Notes under the pieces: model-generated
The model's database searches: none
What the model was told of the DNA's origin: nothing
Seen by the model: only the letters and a program-made list of their open reading frames with translations
DNA from: Arthrobacter sp. Leaf234
GTDB lineage: Bacteria > Actinomycetota > Actinomycetes > Actinomycetales > Micrococcaceae
Assembly (NCBI RefSeq): GCF_001422665.1
Contig: NZ_LMLU01000005.1
Location: 517,307-581,306 of the forward strand
Length of the DNA: 64,000 nucleotides
Direction: 5' to 3'
Made by a program: the position numbers and the translations under genes
In this document: positions 27,129 to 36,348 of the stretch, in pieces
Position numbering within the stretch: the stretch's first letter is position 1
How the letters are laid out: the number at the start of each line of letters is the position of its first letter

Positions 27129-28694
27129 ATGGAACAGCAGGCTCTGGCCGGGAGGTACGCGCTGGGTAAGCGCGTCGGCACCGGCGGCATGGCGGAGGTC
27201 TTCACGGCCCGGGACACCCGCCTCGGGCGGGACGTGGCCGTCAAACTGTTCAGGCCCGGCACCGCCGACGGCCTGGAACGCGGATCAGCGGAGGCGCGCA
27301 TGCTGGCGCGACTCGATCACCCCGGGCTGGTGCGGGTCCTCGACATGGACAACGGTGAGGACGCGCAGGACGGCGCCTACCTCGTGATGGAACTCGTGGA
27401 CGGCCCGGATCTCGGCGTCCGGCTCCGGACCTCCGGACCGCTCGGCCGCGAGGAGGTCCGGACAATGGCCCTCGATCTTGCCCGGACGCTGCAGTACATC
27501 CACGGCCAGGGCATCGTGCACCGCGACCTGAAACCCTCCAACATCCTGACGCGCGAGGCGGATCCCCACAGCGGGCTCTTCGGCTATCTGCTCACGGATT
27601 TCGGGATCGCCCGGTTCTTCGACGGAGGCCGTATGACGGCGACCGGGCAGGTCATCGGCAGCGCCGCCTACTTCAGCCCGGAACAGGCACGGGGCGACGG
27701 CGTGGGCCGGCCCTCGGACATCTACTCACTGGGGCTGGTGCTGATCGAGGCCCTCACGGGTGAACGTGCCTTTCCCGGCACCGGTATCGAGAGCGCCCTG
27801 GCCCGGCTCCACCGGAGCCCGTCCATCCCGCACGCCGCAGGGCCCGCCCTCTCGGCCCTGCTCATCTCGATGGCCCTGGACGACCCCGACGATCGACCGG
27901 ACGCCGCAGGCGTCGTCCGTGCCCTCACCGTCATGGGCCCGCAGCGCGGAGCCGACGCGAGCGGCGCGTCGAGGGGGCCCGCCGGCACGTCGTCGACCGA
28001 GGTGCCGGCTGCTGCCTGGACGGCGCCCGGTCCCCGGGGCGCGGCCTCGCCGGAGCCGCGCACCGCGGCGATGCCCGTTGCCGCCGGGCCATCCGCGTCG
28101 CTCGACCCGCACACTGCGGTCCTCCCTCCCGCCGCCGAGCGCGCGCCGTCACCCGATGCACGCACGGCGGCCGTGCCCGCGGCCGTCGAGTCCCCGTCGT
28201 CGACCCATCCACGCACGGCGGTCCTGCCTGCCCCCGAGCTACCGTCGCCGTCGCCCCTGCCGTCGACGGCGGTCCCGGCACGGCCTGCACCTGCGGTGAC
28301 AGCATTACCGGCGCCGTCGGACCGCGTCACGGACAGCGTCTCGGGCCTGCGTCGCGTCGGCGCTGCGGAGCGCCCCTGGAGTGACCGTGCCCCGGACACT
28401 GCGCAGCAGGCGCAGGGGGTTGCCCCGACCAGGGTGTCGGACGCCGTGGACCAGGACCACCCCGACGGCGCGGGCGAGACCCGGGATCCGCGTCCATCGT
28501 CCCGTCCCGTCCTTCGTCGCTCCGCCCTGCCGTGGGTCCTGGCTCTCCTCGCCGTGCTGGCCCTGGCGGCCGCAGGCCTCTGGATCATGATGACGATGAC
28601 CGCGGACGGCTCCCCGCCCGGGATCGAGCCCCTGCCGGCGGTGCCGGGCGAACCGGGCGAGCGGCTCCAGGAACTCTACGAAAGCGTGCAGTGA
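27129..28694 (+). CDS. Membrane Ser/Thr protein kinase with a repeat-bearing juxtamembrane region
   Basis: This 521-residue PknB-type kinase has a glycine loop (GKRVGTGGMAEVF), K39 in VAVKLF, the catalytic loop HRDLKPSNIL with D133, DFG D157 and SPEQARGD. The kinase domain ends near residue 270. A Pro/Ala-rich juxtamembrane stretch follows, with four 17-residue repeats. One membrane segment (about 467-489) leads to a short outer tail of about 30 residues; there are no PASTA domains. AGGAA lies nine bases before the ATG. The next gene, a lipoprotein, starts within its stop codon (TGATG), so the pair probably works together, perhaps with the lipoprotein as a sensor. Confidence 0.92.
   Translation: MEQQALAGRYALGKRVGTGGMAEVFTARDTRLGRDVAVKLFRPGTADGLERGSAEARMLARLDHPGLVRVLDMDNGEDAQDGAYLVMELVDGPDLGVRLRTSGPLGREEVRTMALDLARTLQYIHGQGIVHRDLKPSNILTREADPHSGLFGYLLTDFGIARFFDGGRMTATGQVIGSAAYFSPEQARGDGVGRPSDIYSLGLVLIEALTGERAFPGTGIESALARLHRSPSIPHAAGPALSALLISMALDDPDDRPDAAGVVRALTVMGPQRGADASGASRGPAGTSSTEVPAAAWTAPGPRGAASPEPRTAAMPVAAGPSASLDPHTAVLPPAAERAPSPDARTAAVPAAVESPSSTHPRTAVLPAPELPSPSPLPSTAVPARPAPAVTALPAPSDRVTDSVSGLRRVGAAERPWSDRAPDTAQQAQGVAPTRVSDAVDQDHPDGAGETRDPRPSSRPVLRRSALPWVLALLAVLALAAAGLWIMMTMTADGSPPGIEPLPAVPGEPGERLQELYESVQ
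28059..28262 (+). repeat. Four 51-bp in-frame tandem repeats in the Ser/Thr kinase gene
   Basis: Each unit encodes 17 residues starting [R/H]TA[A/V]xP: RTAAMP, HTAVLP, RTAAVP and RTAVLP, exactly 51 bases apart. A fifth partial unit (STAVP) begins at 28263. The Thr at the second position is kept in all copies; the rest is Pro/Ser/Ala-rich. Confidence 0.85.
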
Positions 28695-29383
28695 TGACCC
28701 GGTACAGGATCGGCGTCCTTCCGGTGCTCGCCGCTGCGGCACTGCTCCTCGGCGGGTGCGGCGCCGAGCCGATCGATCCCGCGACGGCGGGGGACCTCCA
28801 GGCGGAGGTGCGCACCATCGCTGCCACCGCAGCCGGAGGCGACAGCACCGGGGCGATCGCCCTGGCCGAACGCCTCCGGGCGGAAGTGGACGGCGCCCGC
28901 GACGCGGGAACGGTGAACGAGGACCGTGCCTCGCTCATCGGCATGCACATCGATGCCGTGATCGCCTCCCTCCGGGCCGCGGAGGAGCCGGCCGACGGTG
29001 CTCCCGCGGGGACCCCGGCGCCCGAGCCGGCCCCGACACAGACCTCGGGCCCTCCGGCGCCGGCAGGGACGACTCCGGCCCCGGCGGACCCGGCACCGGA
29101 GTCGCCGGTCCCGGCTCCGGTCTCGGAGGCACCGGCGGCACCTACACCCGGCGAGACGGACGAGAACGAAGCCGAGGAGAACGAACCGGACGAGGACGCG
29201 GGGGACGGGGGAGCGGTTGATCAGGGGGCAGTGACGCCGGGTGACGGCGGGCAGGGGGCTGACAAGGCCGCCGAGCAGCAGCGGAAGGCCGAGGAGAAGG
29301 CCGCCGAGCAGGCCAGGAAGGAGGCCGAGAGGGCCGCCGACAAAGCTGCGGACGAAGCCCGGGGCAAGGGTAACGGCGGCTGA
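28694..29383 (+). CDS. Lipoprotein with Pro-rich and charged helical regions, unknown function
   Basis: This 229-residue protein has a lipoprotein signal peptide with lipobox LLGGC, so the mature protein should be anchored to the outer face of the membrane. Residues about 25-95 form a small helical domain. Residues about 95-155 are Pro/Ala/Thr-rich, residues 155-180 are acidic, and the last 50 are Lys/Glu/Ala-rich and may form a coiled coil. It starts in the stop codon of the Ser/Thr kinase gene and has a hydrophilic outer domain of the kind that could feed signals to that kinase. No known family is recognised. Confidence 0.75.
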   Translation: MTRYRIGVLPVLAAAALLLGGCGAEPIDPATAGDLQAEVRTIAATAAGGDSTGAIALAERLRAEVDGARDAGTVNEDRASLIGMHIDAVIASLRAAEEPADGAPAGTPAPEPAPTQTSGPPAPAGTTPAPADPAPESPVPAPVSEAPAAPTPGETDENEAEENEPDEDAGDGGAVDQGAVTPGDGGQGADKAAEQQRKAEEKAAEQARKEAERAADKAADEARGKGNGG

Positions 29384-29402
29384 CGGTCCGGGACGGACCG
29401 GC

Positions 29403-31247
29403 TCAATCGCCGATGGTGGCGATCACCGATCCCGCCGAGACGGTGTCCCCGGGTGCCGCGGTGAGACCGGACAGGGTTCCGGACTTGTGGGCGGTCAGGG
29501 GTTGCTCCATCTTCATGGCCTCGAGCACGACGATCAGGTCACCCTCACGCACCGCATCGCCGTCGCTGGCGGCGACCTTCACGATCGTCCCCTGCATGGG
29601 CGAGGTCAGCTCGTCCCCGCTGACGGCCGTCTTCCCGGCCCGGGCACGGGCGGACTTCTTCGACTTGGCCGGCGTGCCGGTCCGGCCGTTCGGGGATGCT
29701 CCGAGGCCGGCAGGAAGGACCACGTCGAGGCGGCGGCCGCCGACCTCGACGGTGACGCGCTGGCGGGTGTCCTCCTCCGGCGTCGGCTCCGCCGGGCCGG
29801 TCCACGGCTCGATGGTGTTGGCGAAGCCGGTCTCGATCCAGCGGGTGTGCACGGAGAACGGCCCGCTCTCCGGGGCGAAGGCCGGATCGGCGACGACCGC
29901 GGCGTGGAAGGGGAGCACGGTCGGCATGCCCTCGATCACCATCTCACCGATGGCCCGCCGCGCGCGCTGGAGCGCCTGTTCGCGGGTGGCGCCGGTGACG
30001 ATCAGCTTGGCCAGCATGGAGTCGAAGTTGCCACCGATGACCTCTCCGGCCTCGATCCCGGAATCCACGCGGACACCCGGTCCGCTCGGGAGCGTGAACG
30101 TCTGGACCGTGCCCGGAGCGGGCATGAAGCCACGGCCGGCGTCCTCCCCGTTGATCCGGAACTCGAAGGAGTGGCCGCGGACAGCCGGATCCCCGTATCC
30201 GAGTTCCTCGCCGCGGGCGATCCTGAACTGTTCCCGCACGAGGTCGAGCCCGGTGACCTCCTCCGAGACGGGGTGCTCCACCTGCAGGCGGGTGTTGACC
30301 TCGAGGAAGGAGATGGTGCCGTCCTGTCCCACGAGGAACTCGCAGGTGCCGGCACCCTGGTAGCCCGCCGCACGGAGGATGGCCTTGGACGCCTCGTACA
30401 GCCGGGTGTTCTGCTCAGCAGACAGGAACGGAGCCGGCGCCTCCTCGACGAGCTTCTGGTTGCGGCGCTGGAGTGAGCAGTCACGCGTCGAGACGACGAC
30501 GACCGAGCCGTACGCGTCGGCGAGGCACTGCGTCTCGACGTGCCGGGGTGCGTCGAGGAAACGCTCCACGAAGCACTCGCCGCGGCCGAAGGCCGCCGTC
30601 GCCTCGCGGACCGCGGACTCGAACAGTTCGGGAATCTCCTCGTGGCTGCGCACCACCTTGATGCCACGTCCGCCGCCGCCGAAGGCCGCCTTGATGGCCA
30701 GGGGCAGCCCGAACTCCTGCGCGAAGTCGACGACCTCCTGCACGGATTCGACCGGGTCCTTGGTCCCCGGGACCAGGGGGGCGCCCACACGCTCGGCGAT
30801 GTGCCGGGCCTGCACCTTGTCGCCGAGCTGCGAGATGGACTCGGGCGACGGCCCGATCCAGGTGATCCCGGCGTCGATCACGCGCTGCGCGAACTCGGCG
30901 TTCTCGGAGAGGAAGCCGTACCCGGGATGGATGGCGTCGGCCCCGCTGCGCCGCGCGGCGTCGAGGATGCTGTCCATGACGAGGTACGACTCCGCCGCGG
31001 TCTCGCCGCCCAGAGCGAAGGCCTCGTCGGCCATCCGGACGTGGAGGGCGTCCCGATCCGGATCGGCGTAGACGGCGACCGAGGCGAGGCCCTCGTCCCG
31101 TGCCGCCCGGATCACGCGCACGGCGATCTCCCCGCGGTTTGCCACCAGCACCTTCGTCATGGGCCTGAGTTCCCGCGAGCGACCGGCGGGGCTGCTCGGG
31201 GTACCGGTGTCGGACGACTCGGACGGGGCTGCGGGGGACTGGCTCAT
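29403..31247 (-). CDS. Acyl-CoA carboxylase alpha chain (biotin carboxylase + biotin carrier)
   Basis: This protein carboxylates its own biotin with ATP and bicarbonate and feeds the beta chain, giving malonyl- or methylmalonyl-CoA for fatty acid synthesis. The order is biotin carboxylase (start [19 protein letters not shown]-grasp [25 protein letters not shown]) and then a C-terminal biotinyl domain with EAMKMEQPL carrying the target lysine. This is the AccA3/AccBC fused form of actinobacteria. The frame starts at ATG 31247 (614 residues, AAGGAG 11 bases upstream); an inner ATG at 31160 marks the start of family homology and is the alternative. The beta and epsilon chains are encoded at 39651-41506, birA at 42713. 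Confidence 0.93.
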   Translation of the reverse strand: MSQSPAAPSESSDTGTPSSPAGRSRELRPMTKVLVANRGEIAVRVIRAARDEGLASVAVYADPDRDALHVRMADEAFALGGETAAESYLVMDSILDAARRSGADAIHPGYGFLSENAEFAQRVIDAGITWIGPSPESISQLGDKVQARHIAERVGAPLVPGTKDPVESVQEVVDFAQEFGLPLAIKAAFGGGGRGIKVVRSHEEIPELFESAVREATAAFGRGECFVERFLDAPRHVETQCLADAYGSVVVVSTRDCSLQRRNQKLVEEAPAPFLSAEQNTRLYEASKAILRAAGYQGAGTCEFLVGQDGTISFLEVNTRLQVEHPVSEEVTGLDLVREQFRIARGEELGYGDPAVRGHSFEFRINGEDAGRGFMPAPGTVQTFTLPSGPGVRVDSGIEAGEVIGGNFDSMLAKLIVTGATREQALQRARRAIGEMVIEGMPTVLPFHAAVVADPAFAPESGPFSVHTRWIETGFANTIEPWTGPAEPTPEEDTRQRVTVEVGGRRLDVVLPAGLGASPNGRTGTPAKSKKSARARAGKTAVSGDELTSPMQGTIVKVAASDGDAVREGDLIVVLEAMKMEQPLTAHKSGTLSGLTAAPGDTVSAGSVIATIGD

Positions 31248-31344
31248 GGGGGATTGAACTCCTTCTTCTCAGATCGGAGCCTAGCCCGCCTTTGTCGCTT
31301 CTGCCCATGGATCGTGGTCCGAGGGAGTGTTGTGTGCCGATCCT

Positions 31345-31361
31345 TTGTAGGGAACCTACAA
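31345..31361 (-). promoter_or_regulatory. Palindrome TTGTAGG-N3-CCTACAA upstream of the carboxylase alpha gene
   Basis: Perfect 7-bp arms (31345-31351 and 31355-31361) with spacer GAA, 98 bases before the ATG at 31247 and overlapping the maf stop codon. The same palindrome core occurs upstream of the carboxylase beta gene at 41613-41629. A candidate -10 for this gene is TAGGCT at 31278-31283. Confidence 0.6.
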
Positions 31362-31988
31362 CGCCGGCGCGTCGCCCCACAAAGCGGTGATGGGCACCCC
31401 GGCAGAGTGGAGCAACGCTCGCAGGGTGGAGATGCTGAGCCCGACGACGGCGTGCGGGTCCCCGTCGATGCGGTCGATGAACGCACCGCCGAGGCCGTCG
31501 AGGGTGAAGGATCCCGCGCACTGCAGCGGTTCCCCGCTGGCCACGTACCGCCGCACCTCGTCGTCGGTCATGGCCCCGAAGTACACCGTTGCCGAGGACA
31601 CTGCGCCGATGGTCGCACCCGAACCGCCGTCACGCGTGTCCACGAGCCAGTGGCCCGTGTGGAGGACGCCCGACCGTCCGCGCATGCGGCTGATGCGCTC
31701 GATGGCCACGGCGGACTCGTAGGGCTTGCCGTGGGCCTCGCCGTCGAACTCGAAGACGGAATCGCAGCCGATCACCAGTGAGCCATCGGCGTCGGGCAGT
31801 GACGCGACCGCCTCCGCCTTGGCGCGAGCGAGGAGCAGTGATGTGTCGTGCGGGTCGAGCTCGCCGTAGGCGGCGACGACGGCGGGTTCGTCGACGTCCG
31901 AGACGAGGACGCGGTGCTCGATGCCCGCCTCGGCGAGGAGCTTGGTGCGGGCAGGCGATCTGGAGGCGAGGATCAGGCGTGCGGTCAT
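31356..31988 (-). CDS. maf: Maf-family nucleotide pyrophosphatase
   Basis: This 210-residue protein starts RLILASRSPARTKLLAEAG, the Maf signature. It also contains VIGCDSVFEFDG, where the Asp is the catalytic metal ligand, and KPYESAVAIERISRMRGR. Maf enzymes hydrolyse non-canonical or modified nucleoside triphosphates to monophosphates, keeping them out of DNA and RNA. The ATG is six bases after a TAGGCT box with no ribosome binding site, so the transcript is probably leaderless. In actinobacteria maf is often found beside acyl-CoA carboxylase genes, as here. Confidence 0.93.
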   Translation of the reverse strand: MTARLILASRSPARTKLLAEAGIEHRVLVSDVDEPAVVAAYGELDPHDTSLLLARAKAEAVASLPDADGSLVIGCDSVFEFDGEAHGKPYESAVAIERISRMRGRSGVLHTGHWLVDTRDGGSGATIGAVSSATVYFGAMTDDEVRRYVASGEPLQCAGSFTLDGLGGAFIDRIDGDPHAVVGLSISTLRALLHSAGVPITALWGDAPAL

Positions 31989-31994
31989 GCCCCA

Positions 31995-32000
31995 AGCCTA
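31995..32000 (-). promoter_or_regulatory. -10 box TAGGCT, leaderless start of maf
   Basis: On the minus strand TAGGCT, six bases (TGGGGC), then ATG. The arrangement is nearly identical to the one before the GT2 gene at 6487. Confidence 0.5.
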
Positions 32001-32041
32001 GGGCCGGGGACGCCGGGGCCGGTCGCCGTCCAGGCCGGGGC

Positions 32042-32073
32042 CCGGTCCCGGAGCGACGGCGCGCCGGGACCGG
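32042..32073 (-). terminator. Terminator after the AMIN-like protein gene
   Basis: Perfect 10-bp arms CCGGTCCCGG (32042-32051) and CCGGGACCGG (32064-32073) with a 12-base loop, nine bases past the stop codon on the minus strand. Confidence 0.6.
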
Positions 32074-32082
32074 TAGAAATCC

Positions 32083-32643
32083 TCACCACTGGTGTGCGAC
32101 GTCGACCACCACCCTCGAACCGGTGCCCGGGCCGGGCAGGACCATGACACGGACGGGAAGGCGCGCCCGCACACCGAGGCCGAGCGTCGTCCGGCCCTCG
32201 TAGCTGCCGGCGAGGGCCACCTGGCGGAACGTGGAGTAGCCCGCCACGTCCGTGAGCTCCGTCCGGTTCGCCGGTGAGTAGGTGGCCCGTCCTGCGGCGT
32301 CGTAGGCCGGCGCGCGGACCGTGAGGGAGATGCGTGCACCACCCCTGAGGGGGACGGTGGCGCCCGAGCCCGGCTGGGCCACCTGGTCCACGTAGGCCAC
32401 GCGGTACCCGGAGACGGGGCCGCGGGCATCGATGACGAGCCGGTCGAAGCACGTGTGCCGGCCGGAGCGCACGTCGGTGATGGGAGCGGAGGAGGAGGTG
32501 GGGGCGGTCTTGGCCGTCGAGCCCCACGTGATGCCGCAGTATGCGGCGGATGCCGGCGGCGCCCCCGCGAGGCCGAGGCCTGCGGTCAGGGCGAGGACGG
32601 CGAGTGCGGCGGGGATCTTCCCCGTCGTGCGCGATCGGTTCAT
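32083..32643 (-). CDS. Secreted AMIN-like domain protein
   Basis: This 186-residue protein has a Sec signal peptide (cleavage near residue 33, PPASAA). The mature part has the pattern of AMIN-like secreted proteins of actinobacteria: the opening YCGITWGS, then RSGRHTCFDRLVIDARG, then GYRVAYVDQV, and a final GSRVVVDVAHQW. Two cysteines (in YCG and HTCFD) may form a disulfide. AMIN-type folds usually bind cell-wall polymers or scaffold envelope proteins, but no activity is shown for this group. It stands alone between two terminators. Confidence 0.78.
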   Translation of the reverse strand: MNRSRTTGKIPAALAVLALTAGLGLAGAPPASAAYCGITWGSTAKTAPTSSSAPITDVRSGRHTCFDRLVIDARGPVSGYRVAYVDQVAQPGSGATVPLRGGARISLTVRAPAYDAAGRATYSPANRTELTDVAGYSTFRQVALAGSYEGRTTLGLGVRARLPVRVMVLPGPGTGSRVVVDVAHQW

Positions 32644-32749
32644 GGCGCACCACCTTGTCGAGCTGGATAGGTGAGTCCATGGTCCGCCTACCGGGAAGGG
32701 AAAGCGCCGCTGTGCCGTCGAACGGCGCCGAATCGTTAGCGGGGAACGG

Positions 32750-32784
32750 CTGCGGCCCGCCCCGGTGGTCGGGGCGGGCCGCAG
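32750..32784 (-). terminator. Terminator after the dicarboxylate symporter gene
   Basis: Perfect 14-bp arms CTGCGGCCCGCCCC (32750-32763) and GGGGCGGGCCGCAG (32771-32784) with a 7-base loop, 26 bases beyond the symporter stop codon on the minus strand. Confidence 0.8.
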
Positions 32785-32810
32785 TCAGCGACCGGAGGGG
32801 GTATCCGCGG

Positions 32811-34229
32811 TCAGCGGGCCACCGAGATGCCGTCGTTCGTGGCGGAGGCGGCGGTCTCCACGTCGACCTCGTCGATCGTGCTGTCATCGGCGAATGGATC
32901 ACCGTTGCGCTGCGCGTTGTAGAGACGGGTGTCCAGGATGCCCTCCCGCTTGGCGACGATCGTGGGGATGAGGGCCTGGCCCGCGACGTTGACCGCGGTA
33001 CGCCCCATGTCGAGGATCGGGTCGACGGCGAGGAGCAGGCCGACGCCGGCGAGGGGGAGTCCCAGGGTGGAGAGCGTGAGGGTCAGCATGACGACTGCGC
33101 CCGTGGTCCCGGCGGTCGCGGCCGAGCCGAGGACCGACACGAGCGCGATCAGCAGGTACTGCGTGAGCGTCAGGTCGATGCCGAAGAACTGGGCCACGAA
33201 GATCGCCGAGATGGCGGGGTAGATGGCCGCGCAGCCATCCATCTTCGTCGTCGCACCGAGGGGGACGGCGAAGGACGCATAGGCGCGGGGAACGCCCAGG
33301 TTCCGCTCCGCCACACGCTGGGTCAGCGGGAGGGTGCCCACCGAGGAGCGCGACACGAAGGCGAGCTGGATCGCCGGCCACGCGCCGGAGAAGTACTGGC
33401 GGACGGACAGCCCGTGGGTCTTGACCAGCACCGGGTACACGGCGAACAGCACGAGGGCCAGGCCCACGTAGATGGCGAGGGTGAACTTGCCGAGCGAGCC
33501 GATGGTGTCCCAGCCGTAGACCGCGACCGCGTTGCCGATGAGCCCCACCGTGCCGAGCGGTGCGATGCGGATGATCCACCAGAGCACCTTCTGGATGACG
33601 GCGAGGGCGGACGCGTTGAAGGTCAGGAAGGGCTCGGCCTGCTTGCCGACCTTGAGCGCGGCGATACCGACGGCGATGGCGACCACCAGCACCTGCAGGA
33701 CGTTGAAGTTCAGCGCCGTGGTGACCGAGCCCGATTCGGCGACACTGGAGGATGCCTGCAGTCCGAGGAAGTTCGCCGGGATGAGCCCGGTGAGGAACGC
33801 CCACCAGCTGCCGGTGGTCCCCGTGTACTCGTCCGGCTGGGTGGCGCCCGTGCCGGCTCCCGGCTGGAAGACGACTCCCAGCGCGATCCCGATGACCACG
33901 GAGATGAGGGCCGTGATGGCGAACCACAGCAGGGTCTGGCCGGCGAGGCGCGCGGCGTTGTTCACCGCACGCAGGTTGGCGATCGAGCTGACCACGGCGG
34001 TGAAGATGAGGGGGACGACGGCGGCGCGCAGCAGGGCCACGTAGCTCGAGCCGAGGGTGGCGAGCGTGGTGCCGAGTCCGTTGGGCGTCTCGGCCGTGTG
34101 GCCGGTGTTCTTCGCGAGGAGGCCGAGGGCCAGGCCGACGACGAGGGCGGCGATGATCTGCGGACCGAACGAGGTCACCCAGCGGGGCAACGGTCGCCGC
34201 GTGGGCACGGAGGTGGTTTCAGTAGACAC
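32811..34229 (-). CDS. Dicarboxylate/amino acid:cation symporter (DAACS family)
   Basis: This 472-residue protein has eight membrane segments and two re-entrant hairpins, as in GltPh/DctA. Visible motifs are VSRSSVGTLPLTQRVAE (the serine-rich hairpin), FAVPLGATTKMDGCAA (helix 7 region) and the GTTGAVVMLTLTLS / AVDPILDMGRTAVNVAG region of hairpin 2 and helix 8, with the substrate-site Asp and the Na+-site N in TAVNV. It takes up C4-dicarboxylates or acidic amino acids with Na+ or H+. GTG 34229 lies seven bases after a TAGTGT box. It stands alone with a strong terminator. Confidence 0.92.
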   Translation of the reverse strand: MSTETTSVPTRRPLPRWVTSFGPQIIAALVVGLALGLLAKNTGHTAETPNGLGTTLATLGSSYVALLRAAVVPLIFTAVVSSIANLRAVNNAARLAGQTLLWFAITALISVVIGIALGVVFQPGAGTGATQPDEYTGTTGSWWAFLTGLIPANFLGLQASSSVAESGSVTTALNFNVLQVLVVAIAVGIAALKVGKQAEPFLTFNASALAVIQKVLWWIIRIAPLGTVGLIGNAVAVYGWDTIGSLGKFTLAIYVGLALVLFAVYPVLVKTHGLSVRQYFSGAWPAIQLAFVSRSSVGTLPLTQRVAERNLGVPRAYASFAVPLGATTKMDGCAAIYPAISAIFVAQFFGIDLTLTQYLLIALVSVLGSAATAGTTGAVVMLTLTLSTLGLPLAGVGLLLAVDPILDMGRTAVNVAGQALIPTIVAKREGILDTRLYNAQRNGDPFADDSTIDEVDVETAASATNDGISVAR

Positions 34230-34236
34230 GCCGGAA

Positions 34237-34242
34237 ACACTA
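34237..34242 (-). promoter_or_regulatory. -10 box TAGTGT, leaderless start of the symporter gene
   Basis: TAGTGT, seven bases, then GTG on the minus strand. No Shine-Dalgarno lies between. Confidence 0.45.
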
Positions 34243-34341
34243 GGGGTCGGCGTATACCGGGACGAAGTGCAGGTTGCGAAATGTTACGCACCGTCTATCC
34301 GCAGCGGGACGAGGCCCGACCGCCGGCCGCCGCCATAACGG

Positions 34342-34367
34342 GCGGGCGGGCCTGCAGGCCCGCCCGC
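34342..34367 (-). terminator. Palindromic terminator after the DUF885 gene
   Basis: A perfect 26-base palindrome with arms GCGGGCGGGCCTG and CAGGCCCGCCCGC lies 17 bases past the DUF885 stop codon on the minus strand. Confidence 0.75.
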
Positions 34368-34384
34368 GTGTGACGAAGCTCGCG

Positions 34385-36094
34385 CTATGCGACCAGCGCT
34401 CGCCGCAGGGTGTCGAGTCCCACCGAGCCCAGGTTGAGGGCCCGGGTGTGGAAGGCGCGGAGATCGAAGGAGTCGCCTTCGGCGTCGCGCACCTCGTCCC
34501 GGACCTGCTCCCAGAGGCGCTGGCCGATCTTGTAGGCGGGGGCCTGGCCGGGCCAGCCGAGGTAGCGGGTGAACTCGAAGGCCAGCTGTCCCTCGCTGAT
34601 GGCGATGTTCTCCTTCAGGAAGGCGTACCCCTTGTCCGGCGTCCAGGTGCCCTCGCCCCATCGCTCCGGCATCTCGAGTTCGAGGTGCACGCCGATGTCG
34701 AACACCACCCGCGCCGCCCGCATGCGCTGCGCGTCGAGCATGCCGAGGCGGTCGCCGGGATCGGACAGGAAGCCGAGCTCCTGCATGAGGCGCTCCGCGT
34801 ACAGCGCCCAGCCCTCGCCCTGGCCCGAGACCCAGATGGCGTTGCGGCGCCACGGGTTGAGCAGGGCCCGCTGGTAGGTGGCGGTCGCGATCTGGAGGTG
34901 GTGGCCCGGGACCCCCTCGTGGTAGACGGTGGTGGTCTCCTTCCAGGTCGTGAAGGAGTCCTCGCCCTCGGGTACCGACCACCACATCCGGCCCGGACGC
35001 GAGAAGTCGTCGCTCGGGCCGGTGTAGTAGATGCCGCCCTCCTTCGTGGGTGCGATCCTGCATTCGAGGCGCCGCATGATGTCCGGGATGTCGAAGTGCA
35101 CGCCGGCCATCGCGTCCACGGCTCTGTCCGAGAGGGTCTGCATCCAGGCCTGCAGGGCGTCGGTGCCCTGGAGCTGCCGGGCCGGATCGGCGTCGAGGAG
35201 GTCCATCGCCTCGCGGATGGTCGCGCCCGCCCTGATCTCCTCGGCCACCGCCTCCTGTTCGGCGATGACGCGATCGAGCTCCTCGACACCCCATCGGTAG
35301 GTCTCCTCGAGGTCCACGGCCGAGCCGAGGAAGCGCCGGGACATCAGGGCGTAGTGTTCGCGGCCGACGGCGTCCTTCTCGGGGGCATCCGGGAGCAGGT
35401 CGTCCTGCAGGAAGGCGGCGAGGGTGCGGTAGGCGCCGCGGGCTGCACCGGCACCCGTTCGGAGCTGCTCCCGGAGGGACTCCGGCAGCGGGCCGTCGTC
35501 GGCCCGGTCCGTCGCGCCGAGGGCGTCGAAGAAGCCGCCGTCCTCCGCGTACTTCGTGGACTGCTCGATCACGATCTCGACCTGGCGGCGGGCGGCGACG
35601 AGCCCGCGCTCGCGGCCCGTGCGCAGTGACGAGACGTAGCCGTCGATGGCGGCAGGGACGGCGGACATCCGGCCCGCGATGTGGCCCCACTGCTCCGCGG
35701 TCGCGGTGGGCATGAGGTCGAAGATGGCGCGGATGCCCTGGGCCGGGCAGGCGATGTTGTTCAGCTCGGAGTAGTCCAGCCCGGCCTCGTGGATCTCGAG
35801 GTCGAGGCCGAGGCGTTCGCGCATGGCGTCGAGGGTCACGGCGTCCACGTCGTCCGACGGTGCGAGGTCCTCGAGCAGGCGGAGCGTGGTTCCGGCGGCC
35901 TCGGTGAGTGCCTCGATGCCGGCCGGTGAGTAGTCGCGGTACTCCGTCTCGCGACCCGGGAGTCCCAGTTCGGTGGCGAAGTCGGGCATGAGCTCCAGGA
36001 GGGTCTCGTAGTACGAGGTGGCCACGGCGTCGATGGCGGTGGACGGGCGGTCGGGCTGCTCGCCCGGGGCGGGGGCTGGGGTGGTGTGGGTCAC
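34385..36094 (-). CDS. DUF885 family protein (zinc-hydrolase-like)
   Basis: This 569-residue cytosolic protein spans the DUF885 domain. It shows VYHEGVPGHHLQI, an HExxxHH-type metal motif close to that of M3/M32 peptidase relatives, followed by WALYAERLMQELG with a likely third ligand Glu and a C-terminal FTRYLGWPGQAPAYKIG. A peptidase or other hydrolase activity is usually assumed for the family but is not proven. There is no signal peptide. It starts at GTG 36094, six bases after a TAGGCT box without a ribosome binding site. It is monocistronic. Confidence 0.85.
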   Translation of the reverse strand: MTHTTPAPAPGEQPDRPSTAIDAVATSYYETLLELMPDFATELGLPGRETEYRDYSPAGIEALTEAAGTTLRLLEDLAPSDDVDAVTLDAMRERLGLDLEIHEAGLDYSELNNIACPAQGIRAIFDLMPTATAEQWGHIAGRMSAVPAAIDGYVSSLRTGRERGLVAARRQVEIVIEQSTKYAEDGGFFDALGATDRADDGPLPESLREQLRTGAGAARGAYRTLAAFLQDDLLPDAPEKDAVGREHYALMSRRFLGSAVDLEETYRWGVEELDRVIAEQEAVAEEIRAGATIREAMDLLDADPARQLQGTDALQAWMQTLSDRAVDAMAGVHFDIPDIMRRLECRIAPTKEGGIYYTGPSDDFSRPGRMWWSVPEGEDSFTTWKETTTVYHEGVPGHHLQIATATYQRALLNPWRRNAIWVSGQGEGWALYAERLMQELGFLSDPGDRLGMLDAQRMRAARVVFDIGVHLELEMPERWGEGTWTPDKGYAFLKENIAISEGQLAFEFTRYLGWPGQAPAYKIGQRLWEQVRDEVRDAEGDSFDLRAFHTRALNLGSVGLDTLRRALVA

Positions 36095-36100
36095 GTTCCG

Positions 36101-36106
36101 AGCCTA
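36101..36106 (-). promoter_or_regulatory. -10 box TAGGCT, leaderless start of the DUF885 gene
   Basis: TAGGCT, six bases (CGGAAC), then GTG on the minus strand. No Shine-Dalgarno is present. Confidence 0.5.
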
Positions 36107-36348
36107 CTGCCGACCGGTTGCCGGAGGCCACCAAGCCCGGCGCGAATCACCGCACGCGGGTCCGAGGGGCGCGACCGACCGGCTCGGTGGGTCGGGGGCA
36201 GGTGGAGCGGCAGGGCCACCCACCTGTAGGTTTGCCTTGAGCAGCTGTCGGACCGCGCCGACGACAGCGAAGCCTTGGTCTGTGCGCGGTGGAGATCGTC
36301 GACGGCGTGTACGGGTTCACTCGCTGCCGGAACGGGGGAAGGTCCTGA

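Noticed and set aside
29384-29400. A 6-bp hairpin (CGGTCC/GGACCG) between the lipoprotein and carboxylase alpha genes as a terminator.
   Set aside because: The stem is short and such stems are common by chance at this GC content; not firm enough to list.
31345-31361. The TTGTAGG palindrome read as a maf terminator.
   Set aside because: The stem is only 7 bp with a 3-base loop and a low-GC end, weak compared with the 14-16 bp terminators nearby, and the same sequence recurs upstream of the carboxylase beta gene, where no gene ends.
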